Shown one piece after another: positions 45,301 to 57,988 of a stretch of 64,000 nucleotides of DNA. The notes beneath the pieces were generated by a model that saw nothing but the letters and a program-made list of their open reading frames with translations, made no database searches and was not told where the DNA came from. Location: contig OX419757.1 of assembly GCA_948567375.1 (NCBI GenBank), positions 44,950,001-45,014,000 of the forward strand. The letters run 5' to 3'. Both the position numbers and the translations under genes were made by a program. How positions within the stretch are numbered: the first letter of the stretch is position 1; each line of letters starts with the position of its first letter. Origin of the DNA: Lunularia cruciata. Its lineage: Eukaryota > Streptophyta > Marchantiopsida > Lunulariales > Lunulariaceae.

Positions 45301-45617
45301 TTTGACACAGCCAATTGTGCACCGGGTATATCATTCTCCTTCATCAATCCCTCCATGACTTCACCGAAGGTAGCCATCTCATCTTCGTTGAGGTCATCTT
45401 CGGAGAGGTATCTTAAGTGCTTCTGCTGAAGAAACACATTTGAAAACCTTTCCGAAACAGTTTGTAGAGAAAGTAGAGAGTAATGGGAGAAAGCTGCGCA
45501 CTGGAGATTGATCAGTGCAATCAGTAGCAATAGTGAGGCTCGAGTTGAAAAAATTCGTGCTTTCATGATCGCACCTCGACTTCTTCTACGACCGCGATCA
45601 CTACAGCTCTTCTTCAT
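42303..45617 (-). CDS. Secreted class C beta-lactamase-like serine hydrolase with altered catalytic motifs
   Basis: Exons on the minus strand: 45,617-45,159, 44,519-44,393, 43,808-43,573, 42,944-42,303, joining in frame to 487 codons. The first ATG is 45,617; an alternative Met is codon 18. Residues about 20-45 (RIFSTRASLLLLIALINL) form a hydrophobic signal peptide or anchor. The fold is recognisable from DIPGAQLAVSKGG, the motif-1 helix at 135-153, ISIRNLLQETAGW at 185-197, SNFGFLVLGRVIEVVSG at 250-266, a central insertion, and GGAFPGSHSLL at 409-418. Family members use SxxK, YxN and H/KxG. Here motif 1 reads D138-L-S-K141, motif 2 reads P249-S-N251, and motif 3 reads Q406-S-G408. So the nucleophile Ser and the Tyr are both gone while Lys and Asn remain. 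The open frame and clean splice sites argue against a decayed gene; a pseudoenzyme or binding protein is plausible. GT-AG introns throughout. Confidence 0.8.
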
Positions 45618-48600
45618 ACCGTGCTATCTCCTCTGTAAACGCTACAGCCACTGTGGAAATCGTCTCAGTTAAGCTTGAGGCCAATTGGTCGTGTCTTCTG
45701 ATCTCTGCTAAGGTTTCAGAGCTGATCAGGATTCTCAGGCCCAGAGCCAACTTTTTCCACATCCGCCAGACGCAATCTATCAGTTCCTTATCTTTGTCCC
45801 CTCTCTGCTAATTAGAAATCTTGGCAACAGCAACCAAACGTGTGTACGTTTTAAATCCAAGAAAGAATTGGTACACAATCATTCTCAAGCTGATTTGGGC
45901 ACATTGATCACTCTTCCTCAGGTTCTGATTCCTACTCAACGACGTCGATCACATGACTCATCCTAAAAAGAAACACTCCTATTTCAGTTTGACCGTCGAA
46001 ACGCGACTCCTTTGCATCCGTCTACTTCCACAAGAGCGCAGTCTGAAATATCTGCCAGAGATTGAGCAGGGAGTTGTAACGAAGCACGAACTTCGGTTTA
46101 GGCGGCCTACGCTACGTGAGGTTTGGTCAGACCGATCAAGACCTCTTAAACCCCGGAATGCCTTATTAGAGACAACCACGAAGCGCCCGAATTCAAAACC
46201 AAAAGCTCAACGAGCAGAGAACTTGGAATTCTCCGCAAGAGCATCGATCCCCGACCGTTTGCGATCATAAGAAACCCACCAACGAGCACACGAGAAGAGG
46301 CGGCACGAGAGACGAGTGAGAGAAAAGGCGCAGACGAAAAGGAATACGACGACGCCGGTCTCGGAAAGTGTGTAGTACTGTGCTGTGTGCGAGCAGCGTG
46401 CAGATTGGAGGTGAACAAAAGGAGTTGACTGGATGGGGGGCAGGCAGCCAGAGGGACGAGAGGACGGACTGACAGCCCCACCATACCCCTCAGCGCGTGC
46501 ATATCTACGTACACTACCATAAAAAACCAGAAGCATTACTTTAACTTACAGTGCGAACTCGAGAGGTCTGCTGTCTACTCCGCTAAAGGCATCTCCTAAG
46601 GAATCCTACCGAGGAGGCTCGAAATTCGTCACAAAGTTGTTCATCGTCGGCTCTTTTTAGTGAGCTATTTTTCGGATAGCTTCTCCGAATTATCAAAGGT
46701 CGGAGGAATTGAAAATGGTTTCCTTTTCTCATGTGTTGTTGCTAGGCATGGGTAGAATAAGATTTTTACGTTTTGGTTTTTATACATTAGGTTATTCAAT
46801 GCAAGTGAGTTAGGTTTTTGTAATGCAAGTACAAGGGGTTGATATTAGTTTCACCTTGTTTTGGGGTACAACGGATTTGGGCAGAGCATGTTTACAGTAT
46901 TGTGAACCATGTGATATGATCATTAAGGATAATTTCTATATCTCAAATTTAAAATTTATGCAAAAATATAGTTCCAGAACACTAAGTATACTTTGAGAGG
47001 TTTTTAATTCTTCAATGGCCTGTTTTAACTACAATGAATATATGTTGTTGATTAAAGTGAATGACTACGGCGTTTGTTGTGGTATCCGTTGCGTTCAGTA
47101 GACCTATCTCAAACCACTCATATATGTCTAAGTAACCAGCTTTCGAGCTTCTTGCAAGGAGTTGGACATAACTCCCTGCAACTTAGGGGACAATAAAGAG
47201 AAAATTCCTGCAATTAAAATTTTATTGTGACCCAAAAAGCAAAACAACGATCAACAGGGAGATTCAGCATGATGATTTATACGCGGGGGGGTTCCCTTGT
47301 TTTCCTTAAAGTTCTCTTCCCTGTAAAGTCAATCTCTAGTACATATTTTATTCTCGCAAAATTCTCGAGGGATGGAGATGACTTCGATGGGTCATTGAGC
47401 TTTCCTGCTTTTGGGTGAACACATGTAGTACGTAGGCTAGCTCGGATCAGTGAGAAGATATAGAAAGGATGAAACTAATGAAAATGTTTCACTGGAGAAA
47501 AGTTGGTATAAGGAAGGATAAGGAGCACTCTCAACTTCCTATGACAATGATCACTTTCAATACCATGATCGATTTCTAAACAAAAAAAAATTGACTTTCT
47601 ACTAAACAATGTGATATATCCTTAGTTTATCCATATTTCACTCCCTCCTTTGGCAATATATTGTAGGAGTTTGGCTCTATGTGAATCGACTTAGATATAT
47701 GCTTGCAGTATCTCCACCAATTGTTATATTGAACTTGAGAGGCAAACTAGGCCATTAACTTAACCAAAGCGACAATGTCAACTTTTGACATCCGTTGCAA
47801 CCTCAACAAAAATTTGGACGTACTGGTTTTTTGGCCTGTATGTAAATTTGTATCCTGTATCCTGTATGTAAATTTGACCTAGCAAACAGGATACCCTGAT
47901 CAGAGTAAGCTACCATTATTGTAGTTTGTGATCAAAGCAAAAACAGCATTTACTTTAAGGAATAATTTCACAATATGACTTTGTTTACGCAAATTTCACT
48001 ATATGACCGTGTTTGAGACCAAGTAACATTTCTGCCCACGAACTAGACTACCGCGTGAATAATCCGTTAATGAGAATCGACCATAAACGAGAGTTCCGCG
48101 TGCTACTTCGCATGTAGCATTTACGCATACTCACTAATATCTTTTAATGAAATGATTCGTAATCATACCCATCCAATCCCACAAGTTTAGTGTTTATTAT
48201 TCTATATCCGGAAAATGCCCAAGCTTTTACAGAATCGACTCACTCTACCTTCCGGTGACTCGCCCACTCGCCCGGTCTATTGTAGGGTATCAAAAGGAAT
48301 CTTGGTAATGTCAATATAATACACGGTGATTAGATAACGATCATGAAGAAAATTCTCTGGTAAACTGAACAAACAACACCCGGGAGTAACACACGAGTTA
48401 GCATTGGTTCTGTCTTGTCTTGAATTACAACCATCCCATCACTCTGAAATGCAACTTCAGATCTCTTATATGTCGCTTCTGTTCACACATACCTCTACTC
48501 ACGCGGGCCTCTCTAACCGCATTGAACACCTCTATTCACCTACGTCTTTGTTTATGCGTGCCTCTCGGTAATCACATTCTCTACGTGAAAGTATGGTTCT

Positions 48601-49800
48601 ACTTGTGTTGCTTAAGATGAATCAAGAAATTCTCTAACCGTCACGTTTTAGATATCCAACAATGAAATAGACATAGTGTAATTAGGTGACACGGTAGAAA
48701 TCCTACTTATTTCAAAAATAGACATACGTTTAAAAAACATTTTGTCTCACTAATATCCACTTGACTTCAAACCCAACAACATTCTCCTTGAATTGACCTC
48801 GAATTCGATTACATTCTGGCTAACTAGACCAATTTCCACTCCCACACTACTCCCATAGGTCGTGGATTCAGTTGACCTGGGAATTTTCTTCGTGACTCTG
48901 ACCTAGTCACAATGTACTATCGTGACATTACCGAGATTCCCATTGATAGACCGGTAACTCACCTACCATAGAGTTAGGCGGGTCAATTTAGTAAAAACTT
49001 GGGTTTGTTTAACCAAATTCACTAGATTTGTAATGGAAGAGCACTCGGAGTCATATGTTGGTGTGGGAGGATTTTCTCTTTGATATGAAGCGTTTAAGCT
49101 ATATTTCAAGACTTTACCTCCAAAATGGAGGATGAAATAACATATCATTTCATTGAATATCTGAAGCCAATTGCTATAGCCTAATGATCTCAAGTTAATA
49201 AGACGACCATTTGAATTTCAAAATCCTCCAACTTTGGTTAACAAGTATTTCCGAAATTAGACGGTTCTTCTTATGAAATTCTTAAGAACAATTTCATAAG
49301 AAGGTTTGTTCACCGACTATTGAATATTTACAAAAACTACATGAAAACTTTGCTTGCTCAAATGCTTGCATGCTATGATATCCTTGTTTTGCCACAATCT
49401 CTTGCTCATGGGCGACTTTCTCTGGATGACTCTTGTTCACGGGCCACTCTTGTGAGTAAAATTTCTTTTGTTGTTATAATGAAATAGGGCCGTACGGTGA
49501 AATAATCAAATCAAAGTCTTACGATGAAATATCGGCCAAACAAGGTCATATTAGGGGTTTCACTTTTGGAATTTATGGGATGTTTATGGCTGCTAGCCAT
49601 GTCACGTAATTATTTTCTACAAGATTCCACTAAAAAATCTGGTCCTATTTGTGAATAGTTTGTAAAAGCTTGGTTACAGCCTACAGTAGGTATGGATCGT
49701 CTCAAAAAAGGGACTTTGGGTTGAACATCGGGCTTACGTGTTGTCAAAATGCTTAATTCTTGAGTTTAAGTAAGAATCTTGAATCTAGACCTATCTAGAT
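45618..49800. other. Intergenic DNA upstream of the hydrolase gene
   Basis: 45,618-46,500 is GC-richer than the surroundings and has overlapping ORFs on both strands (for example 45,953-46,270 plus and 46,146-46,520 minus). I recognise none of them; it may be promoter, 5' leader or the end of another gene. 46,600-49,800 is AT-rich with no supportable coding region. Confidence 0.45.
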
Positions 49801-51650
49801 GTGCCATGTGTTACTACGTCCCAAACAAAGGGGCTCAAATAAAAACTTGAGTTTTTGGGATTAAAAGAAGGAGCAAACTATTGTGTAGAAGCAAAGCATG
49901 GGACATAGGATGAATACTTGTACATCAAAGTGCCAACACAACTCAAGCCACTCAATGCAAATTGTGATGATTTTTGGCACCAAGAGCAAAACCTTGTGAG
50001 TGTAGATCAAATGCCAACACCATCATGGAGAAATGAATTGTACTTTTACTTGGAAAATTCATTTAGAAACTACATCTTTAGAAGCACAATTTGAAATTAA
50101 AATTGCATTTGAAGGGACTGTAACTGCACACCCACTAGGATGACAAATTTGGGCCCTCTTCCCAACTCTCCTACCAATGACATAGTAGGAGTTGATACTT
50201 TGGTTCCCAATCTTGAGTTTAGTGGTTCAAAGTCTGCTCCCGCATGCAGGTTAGGATTCCATAAACTCTTGAAAATGGTTAGTTTTGGGCTACTATGCCA
50301 TCTACTACTCCTATGAGTAAAGGTAAAGCAAAACCTAATGATCTTTGAGGAAAAGATGAGGAAGATATATTCATAAAGGTTTCACATCATTACGGTTAGA
50401 TTATTGACTATGTGGAGTAAAACATTTTGAAAACATCCATGGTGTTATAGTAAGAAACCTATTCAAAAGAATATTGCCTTCAATTACCTGGTGATCTTCC
50501 TTGTGAAATTTGTGTTTCCAAGGTCCATGAATGGGGAGAAATTGAAATAGAAATGTGCTTGTTTCTTGAAGTCTTACAAAGAAGTTAGATAATGGCAAGA
50601 CTAGTCTACAGATGAGGGATTCATTGATAAAGAGATCAAATGTGGATGTATCATTGTGGGGGACAAGTTAAACCATTTGTGTTCTCATTTCTTTTGGATA
50701 GATGCCTTGTTTAGAGGAAGAGCAAATATATCTCTCCTTGCCACTACAAGTTTGGGAATGGGGAGTGAGTTGAGGTTTACCAAAACATTTAGCAAAGAGG
50801 ATGGAATTAGTTTAGTGACACCCATTCACAAAGAGGGTGAAATTAACCAAGGAGCACCAAGGAGCAAGAAGGGATGTCAAGAGAAGAAACTCCATTATTT
50901 GGTACCTCACAAGAGTTTCTCGAGTGGGATTCAACTCCAATAACTATCCCAAGTTTCAAATTTAGTACGTAGGAATTTGCAAGAAGCAAAGTGTTTGGGT
51001 TTCATATAGAGGATAATTTCCAAATTCCAATCAATAGAAGGAGCACATGAGGAGACCTCAATAGTAGAGGACAAGATAATGCAACAAATTGAGGAGATGC
51101 ATGCAAGAGGAAGCAATAGAAGAGATATAGAGGGAGGAGACTCAAGGAGTAGAGAAGTTAAGGAGGATTGTAAACCTTCTTGCAAGAGGAGAAAATTGGT
51201 TAATGCAAATGCAAAGAGTAATCAAACATTGATTGTGTTTGTACAAGATATGAGAAGCCACACAAAATTCAAGTCTAACATAGTGGAGGCTAGACAAAGG
51301 TGTAAAATGGATGAAATTGAAGTCTAAAGGAGTACTAATTTAGAAAAGATGAGTGTGAAGCAAGGAGAAATTGAAGGCACAAAAGTTTAGTTTCAAGGAG
51401 AGGCTAGCAAAATCAAAGCAATAGTTTGAGATGACAATAGAATTAGCAAAGGTAGGGAGAACTCCCTTGAAATTAAAAGCATTATAACCATCTTTGCTCA
51501 AATTGGTATAATTGATTGCACTATAGGTAGAAATCAGCCTATCCCCAAATATTGATGTGCAAGTAAATTCATGAGACCATATGATCAAATTGTTGTTGAA
51601 AAAATTTGATACTAATAAAGCTAGGATGTTTTTGGCACTCCTCAAAAAGG
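49801..51650. other. Unclassified repeat-like DNA
   Basis: Plus-strand text is rich in GAGG/AAGA and gives broken peptide-like stretches near 49,900-50,940 and 51,080-51,327 (SGNQTL-type, KFKSNIVEARQRCKMDEIEV). The low stop density in places suggests a decayed mobile element, but no domain can be named. Confidence 0.3.
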
Positions 51651-51659
51651 CCTTGCTTG

Positions 51660-52140
51660 CATGTATATGGATTTGCTAGATTGGGAGCAAATTCACCCAC
51701 TCGATATTGTATGGATTTGCTTGCTATTGGATTCATTTGCTCACTTCTGGATGGATTTGCATGGGTGTTTTACAAAGGCAAGGGCAGATCTGCTCATTGG
51801 ATGGCTCTTGATAAACAGTGGATCTTATTCTACATATGGATCCGCCCATGTCAAAGTGTATTCACTTGTGTTGGGGAAGATCTGCTTGTCCTATAATGGA
51901 TTTGCTTGGGTTGGGTCAGATTTGCTTGGGTCAAAATGGATTTCCTTGTAGTGGTTCTATTTGGTCATCCATGAGATGGATTTGACCATCTATTGTGGGT
52001 TTGCTCCCCTTTGGCTTGAATTTGCTTGTGCATGTTTGGATTCTCTTGCAAATGTTTGAATATGCTTGCAACCATTTTGGATTCACGTGTGTATGTGTTT
52101 GGATTTTCTCATGTGGTGTGGGTCTGCTCTTATCTGCTTG
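51660..52140. repeat. Degenerate tandem repeat built on GGATTTGCTTG
   Basis: The words ATGGATTTGCTTG, GGATTTGC, GATCTGCTTG and GGATTCATTTGCTC recur about 15-20 times at irregular 15-40 bp spacing. On the minus strand they translate as CANP/QANP-type repeats. It looks like an old minisatellite, possibly once coding. Confidence 0.6.
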
Positions 52141-55139
52141 GGATGGATTCCATGTTGTATGAATGGATATCAAGAGAAACATCTATATACAAGTAGCATG
52201 CATCAAGAAAATAGAAAAAAAACAATAGTGTATGTAGAGAAATACAACTTACAAAGAAAGACAACGCCTTAACAAGGCAAAATTGTATACTTATTAATAG
52301 AAACATAGATCTTTCCTTGCAAAAATACAAGAAGAAATCATCAGTGAGTACACAAAGCACTGATGGACAAGATTTGTGCAAGATATGTGCAAATCTATAT
52401 GAGTAATAAATCCACAAAGGAGTCTAAGAGAAGTGAATAAATGAAACATTGAGACTCCATGTGGTGTGTAGAGGCAAAGAAAAGCTTGATGAGTGTGGTC
52501 TGAGCTTTTGTATTGTAAACACAATGATATATAACAAATTAAATAAACAAATCTACAAAGGTCATGTCTGTCTATGGACCACACATGGAAGAAATGGAGT
52601 ATGGAGTGGAGTGCACTAGTTGCATCTAAGGTGTGCTAAGGTATCCTCAATGTGTCATTTGTACACATTGCAAGGTATCAAGTATGAGCTATATGCCCAC
52701 ATATATCCTACTCTATGTGTATCAAGGGGGGATGTTGGATAGTCCAAAATAATCTCACATATGTGTCACTTTTCTCAAATTCATCTTGAATTCTGCTCAT
52801 CCTCAAAGAATGTTGCAAGTGGGCGGCCATCAGTTCTAAACCTATCTTATGGACCTACCAAATAATTGAACATAGAAACTTGTGTTGGCCTTTCAATATA
52901 CCATAGTCAGAAGCCACAAGGATGGATAACACCTTAGGAGTGGTTCATGCAATATGGTAATGCAAATCTGTCCACTATAATAATATCCAAAATGGGTAAC
53001 CCATATGAATTAAATATGCTGTGAGGTCTTACTTTAAAGTCTCTAAAGCCATCAGCATAATCATCAATGTCACACAATAGACCCAAAAGTCTAGCCCCAT
53101 TGTTTACTCCTACCAACAAGAAGCCAAATGTCCACATAGAATGAAGAAAGACCTCCAACTTGCTCTTCATAGAATTGGACCATATAATAACCTAAAAGTA
53201 TGTTAGACAAAATATCAAAAACTGTCAAGTTTTTGTTTATGGTATATAACATATGGATTCCATCTTTGTCTCTCAGTGTGGGTAAGCTTCCTTTGATGTT
53301 ACCTTGGGTAGATGATGCAAGGAATAAACATGGTAGTGCAAGGAATAAACATGGTAGATTGGTTGGGCCTTACTCTAGGCAAAGATTCTTGCCGAATCCT
53401 CTAACCTTCATCAATCTGAGTCATCTAAGTCTGAGTGTCTTGCATTGTATCATTTGTTTGAGTCATCCAAGTTACTTTGATTAAATCTTCAATTTGAGTC
53501 AACTAGAAAACTCTCCCCACATCATTCGTCTATGTCATCTGGCAATCTCTCTCCCACATCATATGTCTACATTATCTAGGGATCTCTCTCCACATCATCC
53601 ATTTGATTCATGATCATCACCATCCATAAATCACTAGTTTGAGTCTGCATTTGAGTCTTGCTAGTGATTATGTCTAAAGTTGTCCATCATATGTCTAAGT
53701 CATCTAGGAATCTCTCCTCACATCATCCATTTGATTCATGATTTTCATCATCCATAAATCATTGTTTTGAGTATGCATCTAAGTCTAGCTAGTGTTTATG
53801 TCTAAATCCATCCTCACTTCATGAAGAGTATTTTGATTTTGTCCTAACTTAGTCTTAGTCCTCTCCAACCTATCATGGTTAAGGGTGAACTCTCACTGAA
53901 TTAACTCCTCTTGACTCCCCAAAGCCTTGACATAATCTCTTGCTAAGCAACCTCTATGTCTTACTCTACCAGTCTATCCACTCTTGCTCTTGCATCCTTG
54001 GCAAAGCTCACATTTGACTCATCCTGCCCTACCTTAGCATGCTCTCAACCAAGAAGAATGCACTCTCTTTTTGATATGTCCTGGTCTAGTGCATGCTCCT
54101 TTCATTGAGTACACATTTTTCTCTTTGATATGTCTCACTCATGAATATGCTCCCCTGCATTTTGTAGATAACCCTTATCTTTGAAGTCAGCCTCTGGGGC
54201 AGATTCCACATCCATCCTATCCAATCCATCTCCTCACGGCTCTCCAAAAGGGAAATTTTGGAGAAGGAGATCCTCTAATGGCTCAACACTCAAAAGGGTG
54301 CACTACAACATTTGATCATGGCAGAATGGTCATGCAAAGACTTGGTATGTGAACTACTCCCAACTCTAGACCTATGCACAAATATGTTCATTGCTAGCAT
54401 CAAAATTAATGGAATGAAACATCCAAAGTATATTCTACATTATGTGTTTTCCCTTATAACTAGTAATCAAGTGTTACACAAAAGAGTTTAATATACTAAG
54501 ACATGAGAACAAAAGACTTTGAAGCAAGATAGATCTAGAACTCATTCGTGAATATGGAGTCCAGATCTAATTATGTGCATATGGAGTTTGGATGAAATGT
54601 AAACTAAATATGTGTAACTCTATTGAGTAATGAATCCATAAAGAAGGTAAAGAATCTAACATATTCCTTGTTAAGCAAAGCTCAAAAATAATATAAATAA
54701 TTCCTTGTCAATAGCAGTATAAAACTGATATACATCATGTAATTGATCAACTCTAAACAAAGCATGTATCAAGATGGAGATGACAATATGTAAGGAATAC
54801 CAACTTGCCAAACTAAAAAAATTATTTGAATTGATGTCACTTACCCTCTCCTTCTGCTGATCCCTCCACCAAAGCATAGATGTGGCATGCTCACCTCCAG
54901 GCTGATTGTATGTGACCACATCTTCACCCATAGGACATCCTCACCCATAAGACAGCTCTCAAAGAACAAATGTATCAAGAACTGACCCACAAAGCTCATC
55001 TTGTACTGCCCACCATCTAGATTCCTTAACTATTTTTCTAAGCCCGTTTCTTGGCCTCCACAATTGGTAGCATAAGCTTTGCCCAATCATAGATCTCATC
55101 AATGTGCAATAACTTTATGGTCATATGGAGAATACAATA
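52141..55139. other. Intergenic DNA with local duplications
   Basis: No recognisable gene. A duplication of about 128 bp lies near 53,557-53,812 (units begin CATCATATGTCTA at 53,557 and 53,685 and share CACATCATCCATTTGATTC). A 21-bp duplication (GCAAGGAATAAACATGGTAG) lies at about 53,318-53,358. An 86-codon minus ORF at 54,671-54,931 is unassigned. Confidence 0.45.
53557..53812. repeat. 128-bp tandem duplication
   Basis: Two diverged units starting CATCATATGTCTA at 53,557 and 53,685. Both include CTCACATCATCCATTTGATT-like text, CCATAAATCA and ATTATGTCTAAA or TTTATGTCTAAA. A partial third unit precedes them near 53,515. Confidence 0.75.
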
Positions 55140-55145
55140 TCTATC

Positions 55146-55800
55146 AAAAGGGGCAGTCACATAGAAAACACAATGGATGGGAATTAATTCATCAAGCCGT
55201 ACAAGGGAAAGACAAAAAAGGTAAAATGGAGTTAAGCTCCAATAGAGTCTATATGAGAAATCTGCCCTACTGCACCTAAGATATCTGAGCTATGCAAGTC
55301 ATATACTCTACAAAAAACCAGAGCATCCATAAAAGCATCACCTAGTGTGATTGCTCTCCTATGGATTGCACTAGCCATTGCACTCTATAAAGCAATAGAC
55401 ACACGCTGTCTAAAATATGCTACAAAGTATGAGAGTGAAAGTGGTATCACTTGGTGCTTAAAATGACAAGCTCTCATGCACTCCCTCACAAATGTGTCAA
55501 ACGATGCATCCATTGCTCCATATAACTCCAAGGCTAGAGGAACAAAGATTTGACCTTGCTACATGATCCTATATTGAGAGAATGCAGTGTCCATGTACCA
55601 TCTTTGGCCTCATAGTGTGGATACGAAGAAAAATTGAGCATCTAGAAGAATGCTCTCCATGCTGGATAAATGGTGGGTGAGATATCCCTTGGCATTGAAG
55701 CCTCTTACTAGAAACAACTCCTCAATCAATTGATGTGGACCATATCTCCTTTTTGGTGTATTATCCCTCACCATAGCAAATGCATCTCAAATGCTCCCAA
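55146..55800 (-). mobile_element. Non-LTR retrotransposon copy K (subfamily 2), C-terminal end
   Basis: The minus strand reads IFVPLALELYGAMDASFDTF, VRECMRACH, LSYFVAYFRQRVSIAL, a stop, AMASAIHRRAITLGDAFMDA and SSDILGAVGQISHIDS. These are the last codons of the element, followed by a 3' UTR ending at the shared terminus near 55,146. The same block recurs at 58,100-58,400 and 63,720-64,000. It is 5' truncated; upstream text to about 55,800 is less certain. Confidence 0.75.
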
Positions 55801-56002
55801 GCATCAAATTGAAAGGTCTATCATATACCATGCTCTTGCATGTGACCTTGGCCCATCTACATGCAAATTTTGTGTACAAAACAACCTGTAAGGAAAAAGG
55901 CAAATTGCAAAGAATGGAAAAATTTTGCATATGGAATCGCTCACTAAAGACAATTTTTGTCTATTGTGGAAAATAGGTTTGCTCACATTAGAGATGGATC
56001 CA

Positions 56003-57080
56003 CTAGTGTAAGAGCATGTCCATATAAGGATGATTTGATGTGCTTGCATCCATGAACTGAGGAGCATCTACTTCATCTCTAACTATTTCTTCTTCATCAT
56101 CCAACATATTGCATCTATTAATTAAAAAAATTGTGCAATATAACACATGTAGATATCTAATGCAACAGGTAGGAGTTACATTTCCTGGATTTTAGTTGAA
56201 CATCCAACTTCCATAAAGAGTTCTAATGTGCTTCTAGTATACCAATGCAATGTTCATTGAAAGACCTTATTTGAGCCACACACCAATTGAAATCCTTCCT
56301 TTCTTGCAAGTTAGTTTGTTTGAATGAAAGTACTAGATGACTCATTGGCACATATCCAACATCTCCTATTAAATACTATTGGCTTTCAGAAATGTGTAGG
56401 TGCCTTTGTGATTTAGGTCCAACCAAACCTCCAACACTTTTGAACATGTCATATAATGGCATGTTCAAAAATGACCTGAGTATTCTTAAGCAAATGTCAT
56501 GCTGGTCATTAGCCACCCACTCATGAATCAATCATCAATCACCACTAGCCATAAATATCAATCTTGAATACCCTAAACTTTCAGAACCAACACTTTGAAT
56601 GTATAATTCTTTTTACCTACGAGAAGTGGATAATTTTATGCTTGTCATCATAGATCACCTAAGCATTGATTGAGTATGAGCCTTGTCTATTGAAGTAAAC
56701 TTCCTTATTGATAATGGACCATTGCACCAAAGTAAGGAGCACACCGTCCACTAACTCTACACACCTTAAAACCCTTTCTTCACAAACATAGATAGATGAA
56801 TTTCTAGCCCGCTCCTCACTCTTTGGTCATTATACTTCTTTCTAAGAACAAAAAATATGGCAATGATTACATTTTGAGTTGATTTTGTTGTGGATCTTGA
56901 TTTAATTCCCCATAAGTTCATTCCCTTGGAAACATAGGCTCCATATCTATTATGTCTAAATCAATCTAGAGCTAATGCAACTTGCAATCATATTGGTATT
57001 TGGCATCTTCTTGGATCCACTCTTATTTTGAGTACAACATGCTCTTTGAGTAAATTCACTAAAGTACCAAAAGAGCAAAT
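56003..57080 (-). pseudogene. PIF/Harbinger transposase (DDE_Tnp_4 type)
   Basis: Minus-strand fragments in the family order. The N-terminal helix region has FGTLVNLLKEHVVLK and LQVALALD near 56,950-57,060. The first catalytic Asp block (ERVLRCVELVDGVLL), then FNRQGSYSIN and VIYDDKHKI, lies near 56,640-56,790. MFKSVGGLVGP and the second Asp in YLIGDVGYVPMSHLV lie near 56,330-56,450. QIRSFNEHCIGILEA has the Glu and is followed by VILHNF near 56,130-56,290. An acidic tail (LDDEEEIVRDEVD) ends at a stop at 56,003. All three acidic residues are visible, but there are several stops and frameshifts. The upstream Myb-like ORF usual for this superfamily is not recognised. Confidence 0.72.
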
Positions 57081-57951
57081 ATCCATTCTCACTAGTTATT
57101 TGAATGCAAGAGGACCAAGCACAAATTATTATTTTTTATATACAAACTCTTTACTTTGAAACGTTTGCATTTGTTCCTTCAAAGATTTCCTTTTGTGGAT
57201 CAATCCCCACCATTTCAAAAGCATATTTGTATCATTTTTTCCTCCTCTTCTTTACTCTAAACCTCAAAATCCCAATCCCAATCATCCTTGCACCATTCCT
57301 CAACATTATTCTTCAAATTGGCAAATTTGCATGTACCTTTGTAATTCTCTCCTTAACAATTTCCAAGTACTAAGGTGGGGCATTGTGAATGAAATAAACT
57401 CAAATTCCAACTCAAGTTCCCAAATTTCCCAATTGGTTTGCAGGTGTATTCTCACGACAACCATAAACCTAAATTGCATCACCAATAGCTATTAACTATC
57501 AATAGGAATAGGAAGTATAGATGTGTGCTTTTGGCAAGAGTAGAAGAGGCAGATGAAATAACAACCAAAGCTATGCTAAGACATGTACCTCCCTAGATCA
57601 TTGCTTCTTGCTCTAGACCAAATTTTCCATTAGAATAAGGATACCTGCAAACTAGGAGTAGAGAAATGAAGAATTTCACTTTCTCACATCTACAAAAGTG
57701 ACACTTGTCAAAGGATTTCAAATTTAATTAACATCTATAATGAATATTTATAAGAGATTATGTAATCCCTCAAAAACCCAAAATAAGGTAAGTGTTATGT
57801 AAAAGATTACCCATAACTAGTTTATGGTTCTTTTTATGGCAATGGGACATAGAGTATAAAATTATGAGTATTTTGTGCCAACATCCCATAAAACTATACA
57901 TACCTCCCACTAGTTTTCTTTGCAGCCTATTTATGGCAGCAAAAATGGTCT

Positions 57952-57965
57952 AAATCAAACCTCCC
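57952..57965. repeat. Candidate terminal inverted repeat of the Harbinger element
   Basis: AAATCAAACCTCCC (reverse GGGAGGTTTGATTT) lies upstream of the transposase and resembles the ends of the candidate MITE at 21,509-21,876. The matching left end was not found, perhaps because copy K is inserted there. Confidence 0.35.
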
Positions 57966-57988
57966 ATTATGAAATTACTCTACTTAAA

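Noticed and set aside
46146-46536. Overlapping ORFs in a GC-richer stretch
   Set aside because: Open on both strands with no family resemblance; better explained by base composition near a promoter or leader.
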